Origin: Ananas comosus
Lineage: Eukaryota > Streptophyta > Magnoliopsida > Poales > Bromeliaceae
Reading direction: 5' to 3'
NCBI RefSeq assembly: GCF_001540865.1
Contig: NC_033638.1
Coordinates: forward strand, 3,566,720 to 3,630,719
DNA length: 64,000 nucleotides
This document shows positions 1-10,851 of the stretch, piece by piece (positions within the stretch are counted from its first letter, which is position 1; each line of letters starts with the position of its first letter). The translations under genes were made by a program, and so were the position numbers. The notes under the pieces were generated by a model. That model had not been told where the DNA came from and ran no database searches. It saw nothing but the letters and a program-made list of their open reading frames with translations.

Positions 1-2253
1 AGCGAAAGCTCTAAGTTACAACATACAACCATACATAATATTTGATTACATTTAAACCAAATACTAGTAACTAAAACTATTACATCCATTTTCATTTCAT
101 TCACAATTCTTTTACATCTTAATCATTCTCCCCAAAAATACTTGATTGTTTACAACTTTTACATCACTTGATCAACAAAATGAAAGTTGATACATGAACC
201 AAAAGGGGAATGACTAAATGCATATACTCCGGTGGCCACTAGCTATGGCGCAATACCCTTGCCTCGATCCTCCGCCGCCCCGCTCGCACTCGGATTTATA
301 GGGTTAGTGATGTGAAAACTACAACAAAGTTCCCAGTGGGTTCAGCAACCGACCCCGTCGACTTACCTACTAGGTCTATTTAAGCATAAGTATTTCAAAG
401 AAAGGAAACAGTAACCAATCCTAATGCTAATACTATGCCTGCAAGAAAACCGTCAGTAGATATATAATCAAATAAGAATGATTATGCATGCCTGCTTTTC
501 CATGATTTCGCTTTGGCTTTTACCTAATCTTACCGGTTAACCTTGTTAACCCTAATAACTCACAACCCAAAATTCCTTAATAACGGGGGACTCGAACCTC
601 CCTGGGGACCGTCTTTGGGGACCTCGCTCCCCGTGGTGACTATTTCGGAACGCACCGCTTGAGGGGGAGCTACCTCCCTCAAGCCAAGACTTATCTGAGT
701 ATCGATCTAATCCTCAACTTGAGGACATATAGCCACTAGCCACAATGCCACTTTAACAATGATAGGTCTCTACCTTATCATGCTTGCCACTCTCTAGGCT
801 ACTCTTGCCATAATGTCACTATTGTTTAAACTAGGTTTAACAATGTGTATCTCGATACCAATCTTGTCTCTATTGTTAATATCACCTTTGTTTACTATTA
901 TCTTAGTCCAGGTCTCACATTCACACAAGTATAGGATTCCAACATACATGTCCACTATGGTTATATCAATCTCAATGTTCATCTATGTTAGAAGCATATA
1001 ATTGAAGTTCAACCAATATTCACATGTAATTTACCCTATCATGCATGAATGACTATTGATATAATGCTCAATAAAAAGGTGAAATAGATATAGAAGGGAA
1101 TCCAACGATTCCGGAATGCACCCCCCACCTCGAATAGTAGCGAAGAAGTTGGGGTTTGATTCTCGGGATTTTTATAAACCTATCCCACGTGCTACGACGA
1201 TCTGTACCAAATTTTGAGCCAAATTAGGCTTTTTACTAAGAACCATCACATAGTCTTTTCGTTTGGCCGAACCGAGCATACGAACGCGTCGAAAATACCC
1301 CTAATTAGGTTTCCATAAGGTCAATTTACCTCGAAAACAATCGGAGGCAAAAGTCCCAAATTTCATACCCTAACAATGTCATATATGGTTTTCTCCTAAA
1401 TTGATCTTGTAACTAAGCAAATACTAGCTTAGAATCATCTAGGAAGCTCTCTAATACCATTTCTAAGCCATTCAAATCATTCCTAGGGCATCTACTATGA
1501 ACCCTAGGTGACTACCATGAGAGCACCTTAAGAAAACCATGGATTTCATGTATTCAAGGTCTCAACTAAGCTTCTAAACACGAGAGAAGGTCAAAACTCT
1601 AAGCTTTAGGGTGGAAACCCAAACCCTAGAATTGTTCTTGCATAAACTCACCTTAGCCCTAAGCTCCTCCCAAGTTCCACCTTGTTGGAGAGCTTCTAAA
1701 GCCTTCTAGACCTCTAAAATATCTCCTCCAAGCCTTCCAAGCCTTCTCCTCCTTGCTCTAGGGCAAGATCTCTAGAGAGAGAAAGAGAGAAATGAGAGGG
1801 GAGAGAGGGTTTGCTGTGTAAACAGGGAGAAAGGGGTGCGTTGGGTCATTTATAGGTTACAACAATAGCAACCAAGCCCCTCAAAAACTCTTATTTGCAA
1901 CAGACCTTATTGTTGCTTCCAGACCAAAGTGTACCGGTACACTTTATCCTGTCACCGGTAACACGATCGCGCAGAGGCAAACCCTAGAGCAACCTTCTAT
2001 TGGTCAGCCGTTTTGTACCGGTACAACATTGATGTTGTACCGGTACACTTTGCCCAGAATGCAGTTTTTCGCATTGTTTCGATTCTACTTCGCACCGAAC
2101 AACGCTAAAACCTTTCCAACTCTTTTAAACTCATCTTTAACCTTTCCAACACTGTTGGAATGCTAAATGAAACTTGTCCAACTATTTCTCTCGACAACTT
2201 TAACCAATTTGGGTAAAGTTCGATAATCGCTCTTGAGGTTTCAATATGTTACA
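1..2253 (-). mobile_element. 3' LTR of Tekay-type Ty3/gypsy element A (cut by window edge)
   Basis: This is the 3' LTR of the minus-strand element whose integrase lies at 2317-3701. On the minus strand it begins TGTAACATATTG at 2253, directly after a purine-rich tract. It aligns by eye, with many differences, to the LTR at 10852-13085: both carry the 'cccagtgggttc' stretch (about 330-340 and 11330-11340) and a CT/GA-rich stretch near 1760-1800. The distal end lies outside the window. The two LTRs flanking this composite are too unlike each other to be a pair from one insertion. Confidence 0.85.
1926..2047 (-). repeat. Paired CCGG-centred palindromes in LTR A
   Basis: A perfect 20-bp palindrome AAAGTGTACCGGTACACTTT lies at 1926-1945. 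A weaker site (gtcaccggtaac) is at 1951-1962. Perfect sites follow at 2013-2026 (TTGTACCGGTACAA) and 2036-2047 (TGTACCGGTACA). The centres fall in two pairs, 21-22 bp apart within a pair and 84 bp from pair to pair. The last site centres about 212 bp from the LTR start. Function is unknown. The same layout occurs in four other LTRs or LTR fragments of this window. Confidence 0.85.
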
Positions 2254-2316
2254 TTCTCTATCCCTTAAAATTAGTTTCGTCCGCGAAACTACTTAATTGA
2301 AATCTAGATCCGTACC
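2254..2316 (-). other. Polypurine tract and 3' untranslated end of element A
   Basis: Read on the minus strand, the 17 bases just before the LTR are TTTTAAGGGATAGAGAA. This is a purine-rich plus-strand priming site of the kind found immediately upstream of a 3' LTR. The preceding phrase resembles the 'gacgaaactt...ttttaagggggg' end of many plant Tekay/Del elements, also seen here at 38746-38761. Confidence 0.75.
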
Positions 2317-3701
2317 TCAATTCAATTTTTCAAAAAGATGAGGATGATACTCTTTCATCACGTCCTCAAGCTCCCAAGTATCTTCCCGATCGTCGTGGTT
2401 GCTCCAATGGATTTTAACATACGAAATTTCACGGTTCCGTAATTTTCTCACTTCTCGATCGACGATGAATGCCGGGAACTCCTCGTAAGTCATATCCCCT
2501 TGAAGCTCCATCGACACATATGAGAGAATATGCTCCAGATTATGAACATACTTGCGGAGATTGGATACCTGAAATACATCGTGCACTCCCGCGAGTCTCG
2601 ATGGTAATGCTACTTTGTAAGCCATCGCGCTGACTCGTTCCAAAACCTCAAATGGTCCGACATACCGGGGACTTAGCTTCCCCCGGACACCGAACCGTTT
2701 AACTCCACGCATCGACGATACCTTTAGAAATACACGATCTCCAACCGCGAACTCTATATCCTTTCTTCGCTTGTCGGCATAACTCTTGTGCCAAGACTGC
2801 ACCGTCGCAAGTCTTTGTAGGGCAAGACGAATTTTCTCTTCCACCTCCCGAACCACCTCGGAGCCAGGAGCAATTCTCTTGCCCACATCGCTCCAATGAA
2901 TTGGCGAGCGACATTTCTTTCCATAAAGGGCCTCGAATGGCGTCATCGCGATGCTTTCCTGACAGCTATTATTATACGCGAATTCCGCCATTGGTAATGA
3001 TCGTGCCATCCGCCCTTGTAGTCAAGTACATATGCTCGAAGCATATCCTCAGGTATTTGAATAGTCCTCTCCGATTGACCGTCACTTTGAGGATGAAATA
3101 CCGTACTAAAGTCGAGCCGTGTGCCTAAAGCATCTTGTAAGCTCCTCCAAAAATGTGATGTGAACCTCGGGTCACGATCCGATACAATTGACATCGGAAC
3201 CCCGTGAAGTCTCACAACCTCGTCGAGATATACTTGAGCTAGCTTGTCTCCCGACCAAGTAGTGTGGATCGACAAAAAGTATGCCGATTTTGTCAACCAG
3301 TCCACAACTACCCAAATCGCATCATATCCACCTTGGGATCTAGGCAAACCGGTCACAAAACCCATTGTGATATTTTTCCATTTCCAAACGGGTATTGATA
3401 GGCTTTGCAACTTCCCCGCCGGAAATCGTCGTTCTGCCTTTACTTGTTGGCACGTGAGACATTGTGCCACGAACTCCCCTATGTCCTTTTTCATGCCCGG
3501 CCATCAATAATGTAGCTTCAAATCTTGATACATTTTAGTGCCACCCGGGTGAATGCTATAGGGAGATTGATGCGCTTCATGCATAGTCGCCCTCCGAAGA
3601 TCATCGTCCTTGGGTACACACCAACGATTTCTGAATCGTAGTGCGCCATCGGTCCTAATGCCAAATTCATCGGCACTCCCGCTCTCAACTTTACCCCGCA
3701 C
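2317..3701 (-). pseudogene. Integrase with C-terminal chromodomain, element A (frameshifted)
   Basis: The integrase of a Ty3/gypsy element would join the cDNA into the host chromosome. The pieces are 3701-3504 (HHCC zinc-binding region with HQSPYSIHPGG), 3494-2943 (QCLTCQQVK, then the catalytic core) and 3009-2317 (C-terminal part). The acidic triad is visible: D in WVVVDWLTK, D in IVSDRDPRF, E in DGQSERTIQ. The last piece carries the GPY/F-like module (YVGPFEVLERV). It ends in a chromodomain-like block (REVRKLRNREI, then a WELEDVM region), which puts the element among chromoviruses, Tekay type. In-frame stops and a frame change near 3000 make it non-functional as read. Confidence 0.9.
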
Positions 3702-3731
3702 CTTTTGGAGATATTCATCGGAACCTTGTAA

Positions 3732-5437
3732 TTATTTAATTTTCTCCAATAAGGTTGGTTGCACAATCAATGTGGCGAGTGTTGCCGGCACTCCCGGCGC
3801 AACAACCTCAAGGCCAAACCGTTGCATCTCCTTTTGCAATGACGGTTGGGGTGTAATTGCCGTCGCCAAATTCTCCGCCGACTTTCTACTTAGAGCATCG
3901 GCCACGACATTAGCCTTCCCGAGGTGGTATAGAATAGTGACATCATAGTTCTTTAGCAACTCCAACCACCGCCGCTGTCGCATATTTAACACCTTCTGGG
4001 TGAACAAGTATTTGAGACTCTTATGGTTGGTGTAGATCTCATAATGCTTACCGTACAAGTAATGCCTCCACAACTTTAGCGCGAAGATAACCGCCGCTAG
4101 CTCAAGGTTGTGAATCGGGTAGTTCTTTTCATAACTCTTCAATTGGCGCGAACTCGGCCATTTTGCATCAAAAGACACCGAAGACCGATATAAGAAGCAT
4201 CACTGTACACTACATAGCTCTCCCCCGGCGTCGGCAAGGCAAGCACCGGGGTCGATGTCAACCTTTCCTTTAGCTCCTTGAAGCTCCGCTCACATTCGGG
4301 GCTCCAAATATACTTCACCCCTTTGCGGGTAAGGCGCGTTAGTGGAGTAGTTATTTTGGCAAACCCCTCCACGAACCGCCGGTAGTAGCTCGCAAGTCCA
4401 AGAAAGCTACGAATTTTCATTACACTTGTCGGGCGAGGCCAATCTTTAATTACCTCAACTTTCTTTGGGTCAATCGAGATGCCGTCACCGAATATAACGT
4501 GATCCAAGAAAGTAACCTCCGAAAGCCAAAATTCACATTTCTTTAATTTTGCATATAACTTTTCTTTTCGGAGTATCTCCAACACGATCCTCAAATGCTC
4601 CTCGTGTTCTTTCTCGATCCGAGAATATACCAATACGTCGTCAATGAATACCACGACGCACTGGTCCAATAATGGTCGAAAGACCCGATTCATCAAGTCC
4701 ATAAATGCTGCCGGGGCATTAGTAAGCCCAAACGGCATGACCGTGAACTCGTAGTGGCCATACCGCGTACGGTACGCAGTTTTGTGCACATCCTTAGGCT
4801 GTATCTTCAACTAATGATACCCCGATTGAAGATCAATTTTTTAATATACCCTTGACCCTTACAACTGATCGAATAAATCGTCAATCCTCGGCAACGGGTA
4901 CTTGTTCTTGATCGTCACCTTGTTCAACTCGCGATAATCAACGCAAAGTCGAAGCATGCCATCCTTTTTCTTTACAAATAGCATCGGAGCTCCCCACGGA
5001 GACACGCTCGGCCATACAAAGTCTTTATCGAGCAAGTTTTGTAATTGAGCCTTCAACTCTTTAAGTTCCACCGGTGCCATTCTATACGGAGCCTTCGAAA
5101 TTGGCGCCACCCCGTGAATCAAATCAATGACGAACTCGACTTCCCGGTTCGGTGGCAATCCTGATAACTCCGCCGGAAGCACATCCGAAAATTCGCACAC
5201 CACTCGAATGCTCCCCAAATCTGGGTGCTCTTTTTGAGTATCCACCATTGTCGCCAAATAGGCCACACAACCTCCTTTAATCATTTTTCTCGCCCTCGCC
5301 GCTGAGATGGTCGCCGCGAAGCGCCTGCTTTTACACGCCCGGTATACTAACTCGTCTTGATTTGGCTCACGAAATGTGATCACCTTGCTTTTGCAATCGA
5401 TAATCGCGTAGTACTTGGAGAGCCAATTGATCTCCAA
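3732..5437 (-). pseudogene. Reverse transcriptase and RNase H, element A (broken)
   Basis: The reverse transcriptase is read in two open pieces (5437-4859 and 4810-4139), followed by RNase H (4178-3732). Seen directly: the [21 protein letters not shown] stretch of RT fingers/palm, the catalytic [11 protein letters not shown] (the YXDD-type box, FIDD here), the linker [11 protein letters not shown], and the RNase H start VVYSDAS. It ends with the typical [10 protein letters not shown] and ADALSRK motifs. Stops break it between 4811 and 4858, and the frame changes between 4139 and 4178. The order RT-RNase H-integrase is that of Ty3/gypsy. Confidence 0.92.
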
Positions 5438-5452
5438 GATGACATCAAAGTC

Positions 5453-5731
5453 CTACATTTGGTTTAGCACTAATAGGTCTATTGGCATAATCCAATCACC
5501 GATCTGTACTGGACAAGCCAAGCACTCGTCATGAATACGGAATGAATGCTCCGGTGTACTTACTAACCAATAATCCTCGTTATGCGTGGTCTCTATGTCA
5601 TGAATTTTCGCAAATGATGCACCAATGAATGAATGAGATGCACCTGTGTCAAATAATGCTCTAGCTCTAGTGCCTCTTATAAGGATAATACCTGCCACCA
5701 CGTCATCTGGTACCGCCGGCTGCTCCTCCAC
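5453..5731 (-). pseudogene. Aspartic protease, element A
   Basis: A 92-residue open segment carries the retropepsin active-site signature ALFDTGASHSFI, with the catalytic Asp in DTG. It lies between the zinc knuckle (5732-5983) and RT, and is in the same reading frame as both, separated by in-frame stops. This suggests the ancestral element had one gag-pol frame. The domain would cleave the polyprotein in the virus-like particle. It cannot be expressed intact here. Confidence 0.88.
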
Positions 5732-7009
5732 CTAAGTGGCAAAAACCCGCCTACTAGGTGCTCGAGGGGCCTCCGGCTGACGAAGCGCTGATGAGCGTCC
5801 AGCAGACACAGCGGGTGGCAGTCCCGCCAGCTGTCGCGGAGTATACTGGACTGAAGCTGACGATGGAGTAGGTGATGCACCGCCCGGGCACTCCCGACCT
5901 AAATGACCCGGTTGGCCGCATCGGTAACACCGCCTCTCCCGCTGAGTGCAAGCAGTAACCCTGTGGTCCCCGCCGCAAATCACGCACGGGTAGGAAGTCT
6001 GGCTCTGTGTCTGACTCCTGCCTCTCCGCTATTGTGATGGCTGAGGTCGAGGGGGTCGCTTAGAACTCGACTGCCCCTTGGATCTACTAGCCCTTTTCTT
6101 GGACTTATCCCTTTTCTTGTCCTTCTCGAATGCTTCGCACTCCTCTCGCGCGATAGCATTGCCGCGCTCTACCCAAAGAGCGCGATCAAGTACCTCCTTA
6201 TAGGTCTTCAAGCGGAACGCATGAATAACCTTGAATATTTCGGGTCGCAACCCGCGCTCAAAAGCCTCTGCTCGGTCCCTATCGCTGTGAACCAAGCTTG
6301 GCACGCAATTGACTAGGTGCGTGAACTTCTTCTCGTACTCCCGCACCGACCGGCTCCCTTGCCTTAGCTTGCGAAAATCCTCCTTGATTTTCTGCTTATC
6401 ACTCTCGGAAAAATACTCCATCAATAGCATCTCCCGAAACGCCTCCCAAGTGATGGAAGCGAGATTCAACGAGTGACTCTTTTTCGCTTGAGTCCACCAC
6501 AATCGAGCCGACCTTTCAAAACAGTGAGCTGCTAGGTGAACTTTATCCTTCTTGAGGGTGTAGATGTCCTCGAACAACGCTTCCATCTTGGCCAACCACG
6601 ACTCCACCAACCACGGATCCTTCACATCGCCGTTGAAGGTCGGAGGGTTGAATCGCTTGAAGGCCGTCAACACCGCCAATGATCGCTCATTCTCGGCCTC
6701 AAGGACATCGGGAATAGGAGCCAATGAACCCGATGCCGTCGGGGGAATAACCGTCACCGGTGCTGCCGCCGTCACTGGAGGTGGTGCCGCCGGTGCAGGC
6801 GAATCTTGAGGTACAGGTGCAGCCGCCGCCGCCTGTTGAGCCACCAACTCATGGAGCCGTCCAATCTACTCCCCCTGTTGCCGCATAGCCCCGGCCAAAT
6901 CCGCTACTTGGGTCCGCAGCTCGCGTACTTCATCCGACCCCGTCTGCTTGGGCACCTCAGGAGGCAGTGCTAGCGCAGATCGCGTACTAGGGCGTCCTCT
7001 TGGTGCCAT
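5732..7009 (-). pseudogene. Gag with CCHC zinc knuckle, element A (nonsense mutations)
   Basis: The likely start is the ATG at 7009-7007 (MAPRGRPSTR), matched by MSPRRY in the second copy. An in-frame stop at 6866-6868 separates the N-terminal piece from the main part (6847-6029). That part contains the retrotransposon gag capsid region (FNPPTFNGDVKDPWLVESW, then FRKLRQGSRSVREYEKKF). A further stop lies near 6029, then the same frame continues into a CCHC knuckle CYRCGQPGHLGREC (5983-5732). Gag would build the particle and bind element RNA. Ala/Pro-rich low-complexity sequence lies near 6800. Confidence 0.9.
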
Positions 7010-7190
7010 CACGCCCTGAAACGTAGCACATATATTAGTGGTCGACACACTTGACACTTACACGTTCCAATTAACTACCCAATTAAGCGAAAACAATCAA
7101 GTGTAATTATTCCCAACCCTTGGCATTATGTGGTCGGCCGCCCCACACAATCCCTTAAGCAGAAAATAATTAAACACTTGAATCCGTTCC
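7010..7190 (-). other. Leader of element A running into the chimera junction
   Basis: This stretch matches the leader of the second copy (10513-10690): both contain 'cacgttccaa', 'ctacccaattaagcg' and 'gtcggccgcc'. The match ends near 7184 (cttgaatcc). The next bases belong to the RNase H/integrase linker of element B (ccaataaggtcgg, compare 3745-3760). No PBS or 5' LTR of element A remains. Confidence 0.8.
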
Positions 7191-7226
7191 AATAAGGTCG
7201 GTCGAACCAATAAGGTCGGTCGAACC
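7191..7226. repeat. 18-bp perfect tandem duplication at the junction
   Basis: The unit AATAAGGTCGGTCGAACC occurs twice in a row (7191-7208 and 7209-7226). It keeps the reading frame and duplicates residues VRPTLL. It lies next to the breakpoint that fuses elements A and B. Confidence 0.95.
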
Positions 7227-8976
7227 ACTAGTGCCGCCAAGATAGTCGGAATCTCCAGCGCCACCCTTTCCAATCCAAACCGTTGCATCTCTCTATGCAA
7301 TGACGGTTGATTAGTAATCGCCGTAGCCAAGTTCTCAACAGATTTCCTACTTAGCGCATCGGCAACGACATTAGCTTTCCCGGGGTGGTATAGAATAGTA
7401 AAGTCATAATCCTTCAACAGCTCCAACCACCGCCGCTGCCGCATGTTTAACTCTTTCTGGGTGAACAAATACTTGAGGCTCTTGTAATCGGTATATACCT
7501 CACAATCCTCACCATAAAGATAATGCCTCCATAGCTTTAGCGCGAAAATGACCGCCGCTAACTCAAGATCATGTATCGAGTAGTTCTTCAAATAGCTTTT
7601 CAACTGGCGCGAAGCATACGCAATGACTCGCCCATTCTGCATAAGAACACACCCGAGACCACTATAGGAAGCATCACTATACACCACGAAGCCCGCTCCC
7701 GACGTTGGCAACGCAAGTACTGGGGTAGACGTCAACTTCTCCTTCAACTCTTGGAAGCTTTGGTCGCAACCGTCGCTCCATACAAACCTCACTCCCTTAT
7801 GCGTAAGACGTGTGAGAGGAGTAGTCAACTTCGTAAACCCCTCCACAAAACGCCGATAGTAGCCCGCCAATCCGATGAAACTGCGGACTTTCGCCACACT
7901 CGTCAGATGAGGCCAATCTCTAATCACATCTTTATTGGATCCACCGAGACTCCGCTCTCAGAAATCACATGGCCTAAGAAGGTTACCTCCGAAAGCCAAA
8001 ACTTACACTTCTTCAATTTAGCATAAAGCTTCTCGTCCCGGAGTATTTGCAACACGGTTCTTAGATGTTCCTCGTGCTCTTCTTCACTCCGCAAGTACAC
8101 CAATACGTCGTCGAAAAACACTACGACGCACTTGTCCAATAGCGGTCGAAAGACCCGATTTATTAGGTCCATGAATGCTGCCGGGGCATTCGTAAGCCCA
8201 AACGATATTACCGTAAACTCATAGTGGCCGTACCACGTACGATAAGTTGTTTTATGCACATCTTTCGGCCGGATCTTCAACTGGTGATATCCTAACTGAA
8301 GGTCTATCTTCGAATATACTCGCGACCCCTGCAACTGATCAAACAGGTCATCTATTCTCGGTAACGGGTATTTGTCCTTGATCGTTACTTTATTCAACTC
8401 GTGATAATCAACGCAGAGTCGAAGTGTACCGTCCTTCTTCTTCACAAACAGCACTGGAGCTCCCCATGGTGACACGCTCGACCTCACAAAGCCTTTGTCG
8501 AGCAACTGGGCCTTTAACTCTTTAAGCTCCGCCGGTGCCATTCTATATGGAGCCTTCGAGATTGGCACCGCCCCGAGAATCAAGTCAATGACGAACTCGA
8601 TCTCCCGATCCGGTGGCAATCTCGGTAACTCCGCCGGAAACACGTTTGAAAATTCACATGCAACTCGGATATCTCCAAGTTCCAGATGCTCCTTCTGAGC
8701 CTCTATCATTGTCGCCAAATAGGCCACACATCCGCCTTTGATCATCTTCCTCGCCCTCGCCGCCGACACAGTCGCCGCGAAACACGAGCTTGTGCACGCT
8801 TGGTACACCAACTCCTCTTGACTAGGCTCACGAAAAGTGATCACCTTACTGTCGCAGTCAATGCTGGCATAGTACTTGGAGAGCCAATTAACTCCCAAGA
8901 TGACATCAAATCCCCACATCTGTTTCAACACTAGCAATTTCGCCGGCATAATCCATTCGCCGATCTGACTGGACAA
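7191..8976 (-). pseudogene. Reverse transcriptase and RNase H, element B (truncated before integrase)
   Basis: This is a second, diverged copy of RT-RNase H. The RT piece is 8976-7924 ([21 protein letters not shown], catalytic [10 protein letters not shown] in place of FIDD). The RT thumb and RNase H piece is 7927-7191 ([32 protein letters not shown]). The frame changes at about 7925. Homology stops at the RNase H end; the integrase, chromodomain, polypurine tract and 3' LTR of this copy are absent, replaced by the leader of element A. FFDD at the active site and the frameshift mark it as dead. Confidence 0.9.
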
Positions 8977-9191
8977 GCTAAGCAGTCCTTGTAAACTCTA
9001 AACGAATGTTCTGGTGTGTTAACCCACCAATAATCATGGTTATGCACTATTTCCATGCCATGAGTCTTAGCAAACGATGCGCTAATAAATGAATGTGATG
9101 CCCCCGTGTCAAACAATGCTCTTGCTCTAATGCCACTAATCAGAAAAATACCTGCCACGACGTCGTCGAGTACGATAGGCCGCTTCTCCAC
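8931..9191 (-). pseudogene. Aspartic protease, element B
   Basis: An 86-residue segment with the same active-site signature ALFDTGASHSFI and the same position as in element A (5453-5731). It overlaps the RT reading piece in a different frame near 8931-8976, which shows a frameshift between protease and RT. Confidence 0.85.
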
Positions 9192-9236
9192 CTGAGTGGC
9201 GAAAACCCGTCCAGTCGGTGCACGTGATCCTTCCGG

Positions 9237-10512
9237 CTATCGCCGTGTTGATGCGCGCCCAGCCGACATAGCAGGTGGCAGTCCTGCAAGCTGTCGTGGA
9301 GCATACTGAGTCGAAGCAGCTGACGGGGCAGGTGATGCGCCGCCCGGGCAATCCCAACTCATGTGTCCCGCTTGGCCGCATCGGAAACACCTCCCTTCAC
9401 ACTGAGAACAATCATTTGGCTTGTGATTTTCGCCGCAGATCACGCACGGGAAGGAAGTCATCTAACTCCTTGACTAGCCTCTGCCTCCCCGCCACTGCGG
9501 TCCTGGGTACCGAGGGGGTCGCTTAGAACTCGACTGCCCCGCGGAACCACCAGCCGGTCGCTTCTTGGACTTCTCCTTGTCCTTCTCAAACGCCTCGCGT
9601 TCCCAACGCGCAATGGTGTTGCCGCGCTCTACCCACAGCGCGCGATCCAATACATCCTCGTCGGTCTTCAGCCGAAGCGCATGAATAATCTTGAATATTT
9701 TCCGCCGCAATCCGCGCTCGAAGACTTCCGCTCGGTCCCAGTCTCCATGAACCAAGCCCGAAACACAATCAACTATGTGCAAGAACTCCCTTTCATACTC
9801 CCGTACCGATCGGTTTCCTTGCCTTAACTTGTGAAAGTCCTCCTTGATCTTCCGCTTGTCGCTTTCTGGGAAGTACTCCGTAAGCAACAACTCCCGAAAT
9901 GCCTCCCAAGTCATGGAAGCAGGATCCAAAGATTAAGTTCGTTCTTTACTCATGTCCACCATGCTCGAGCCGACCCCTCTAAACAATGAGCCGCCAGGCA
10001 TACTTTATTCTTCTTGAGGGTGTAGATATCCTCGAACAATGCCTCCATCGCTGAAAGCCACGCCTTCATTAACCAAGGGTCCTTCACATCACACTGGAAC
10101 GTCGGAGGGTTAAACCGTTTAAAGGCCGTCAACATCGCCAACAACCGCTCCTGCTCGACCTCAAGTACCTCCGGGATAGGAGCGGAAGATCCCGAAGCCG
10201 TCGGAGGAATAGCTGTCACCGATGCCGCCGCCACTGCAGGAGGTGGTGCTACAGGAGCAGCAGGTGCGGGAAGATCCCTCGGCACAGATGCCGCCGCCGC
10301 CGCCNGTACAGGTACAGGTGCAGCCGCCGCCGCCGCCGCCTGTCGAGCCACGAAGTCATGAGCCGTCCTATCTGCTTCCCTTGTTGTCGCATAGCACCGG
10401 CCAAAGCCGCTACTTGAGCCCGCAACTCTCGAACTTCATCATATCTAACTTGCTCGGGCACTTCATCAGATAATGCCGGAGCGGATCGACGCGTGTAACG
10501 TCTCGGGGACAT
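9237..10512 (-). pseudogene. Gag with CCHC zinc knuckle, element B (frameshifted, one N)
   Basis: The start is probably the ATG at 10512-10510 (MSPRRYTRRS). Three reading frames are needed. The N-terminal part is frame-shifted near the GCC-repeat that holds an undetermined base at 10305. The capsid region follows (FNPPTFQCDVKDPWLMKAW at about 10100, FHKLRQGNRSVREYEREF near 9840-9790). The knuckle CFRCGQAGHMSWDC lies at 9461-9237. It is the same family as the gag at 5732-7009 but clearly diverged. Confidence 0.88.
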
Positions 10513-10851
10513 TAGATCCTGAAATGAAACACACACGTTATTACTCGACGCGCGTAACTCTTACACGTTCCAAATAACTACCCAATTAAGCGAAAGCAAA
10601 CAAGTGTCCTCATTTTCAACTCTCGGCATCATGTAGTCGGCCGCCCACATAACACTTCAAGAAGAAAACAAACAATCCCTTGAATCCATCTCTAAGTCCT
10701 TTTAGAGAAGTTCTTTTCATAACTCAATCAATTAGCTTCCGCATTTTCGAGTCCATGTCAAATGTCTCCTAAGTCCTTAAGGTCTCCAATCCTAAGGTCC
10801 CTAAGTCCATCCTAGACTTTTGCTTTCACTTCGCTCTGATACCACCATATC
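10513..10851 (-). other. Leader of element B with primer-binding site
   Basis: Untranslated stretch between the 5' LTR and gag, with no open frame. It holds the primer-binding site at 10833-10844 and the segment homologous to 7010-7184. Confidence 0.8.
10833..10844 (-). promoter_or_regulatory. Primer-binding site (initiator tRNA-Met type)
   Basis: On the minus strand the sequence reads TGGTATCAGAGC, the standard plant complement to the 3' end of initiator tRNA-Met. It lies 7 bases after the LTR end (TGTGACA). It fixes the 5' end and the orientation of element B. Confidence 0.9.
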
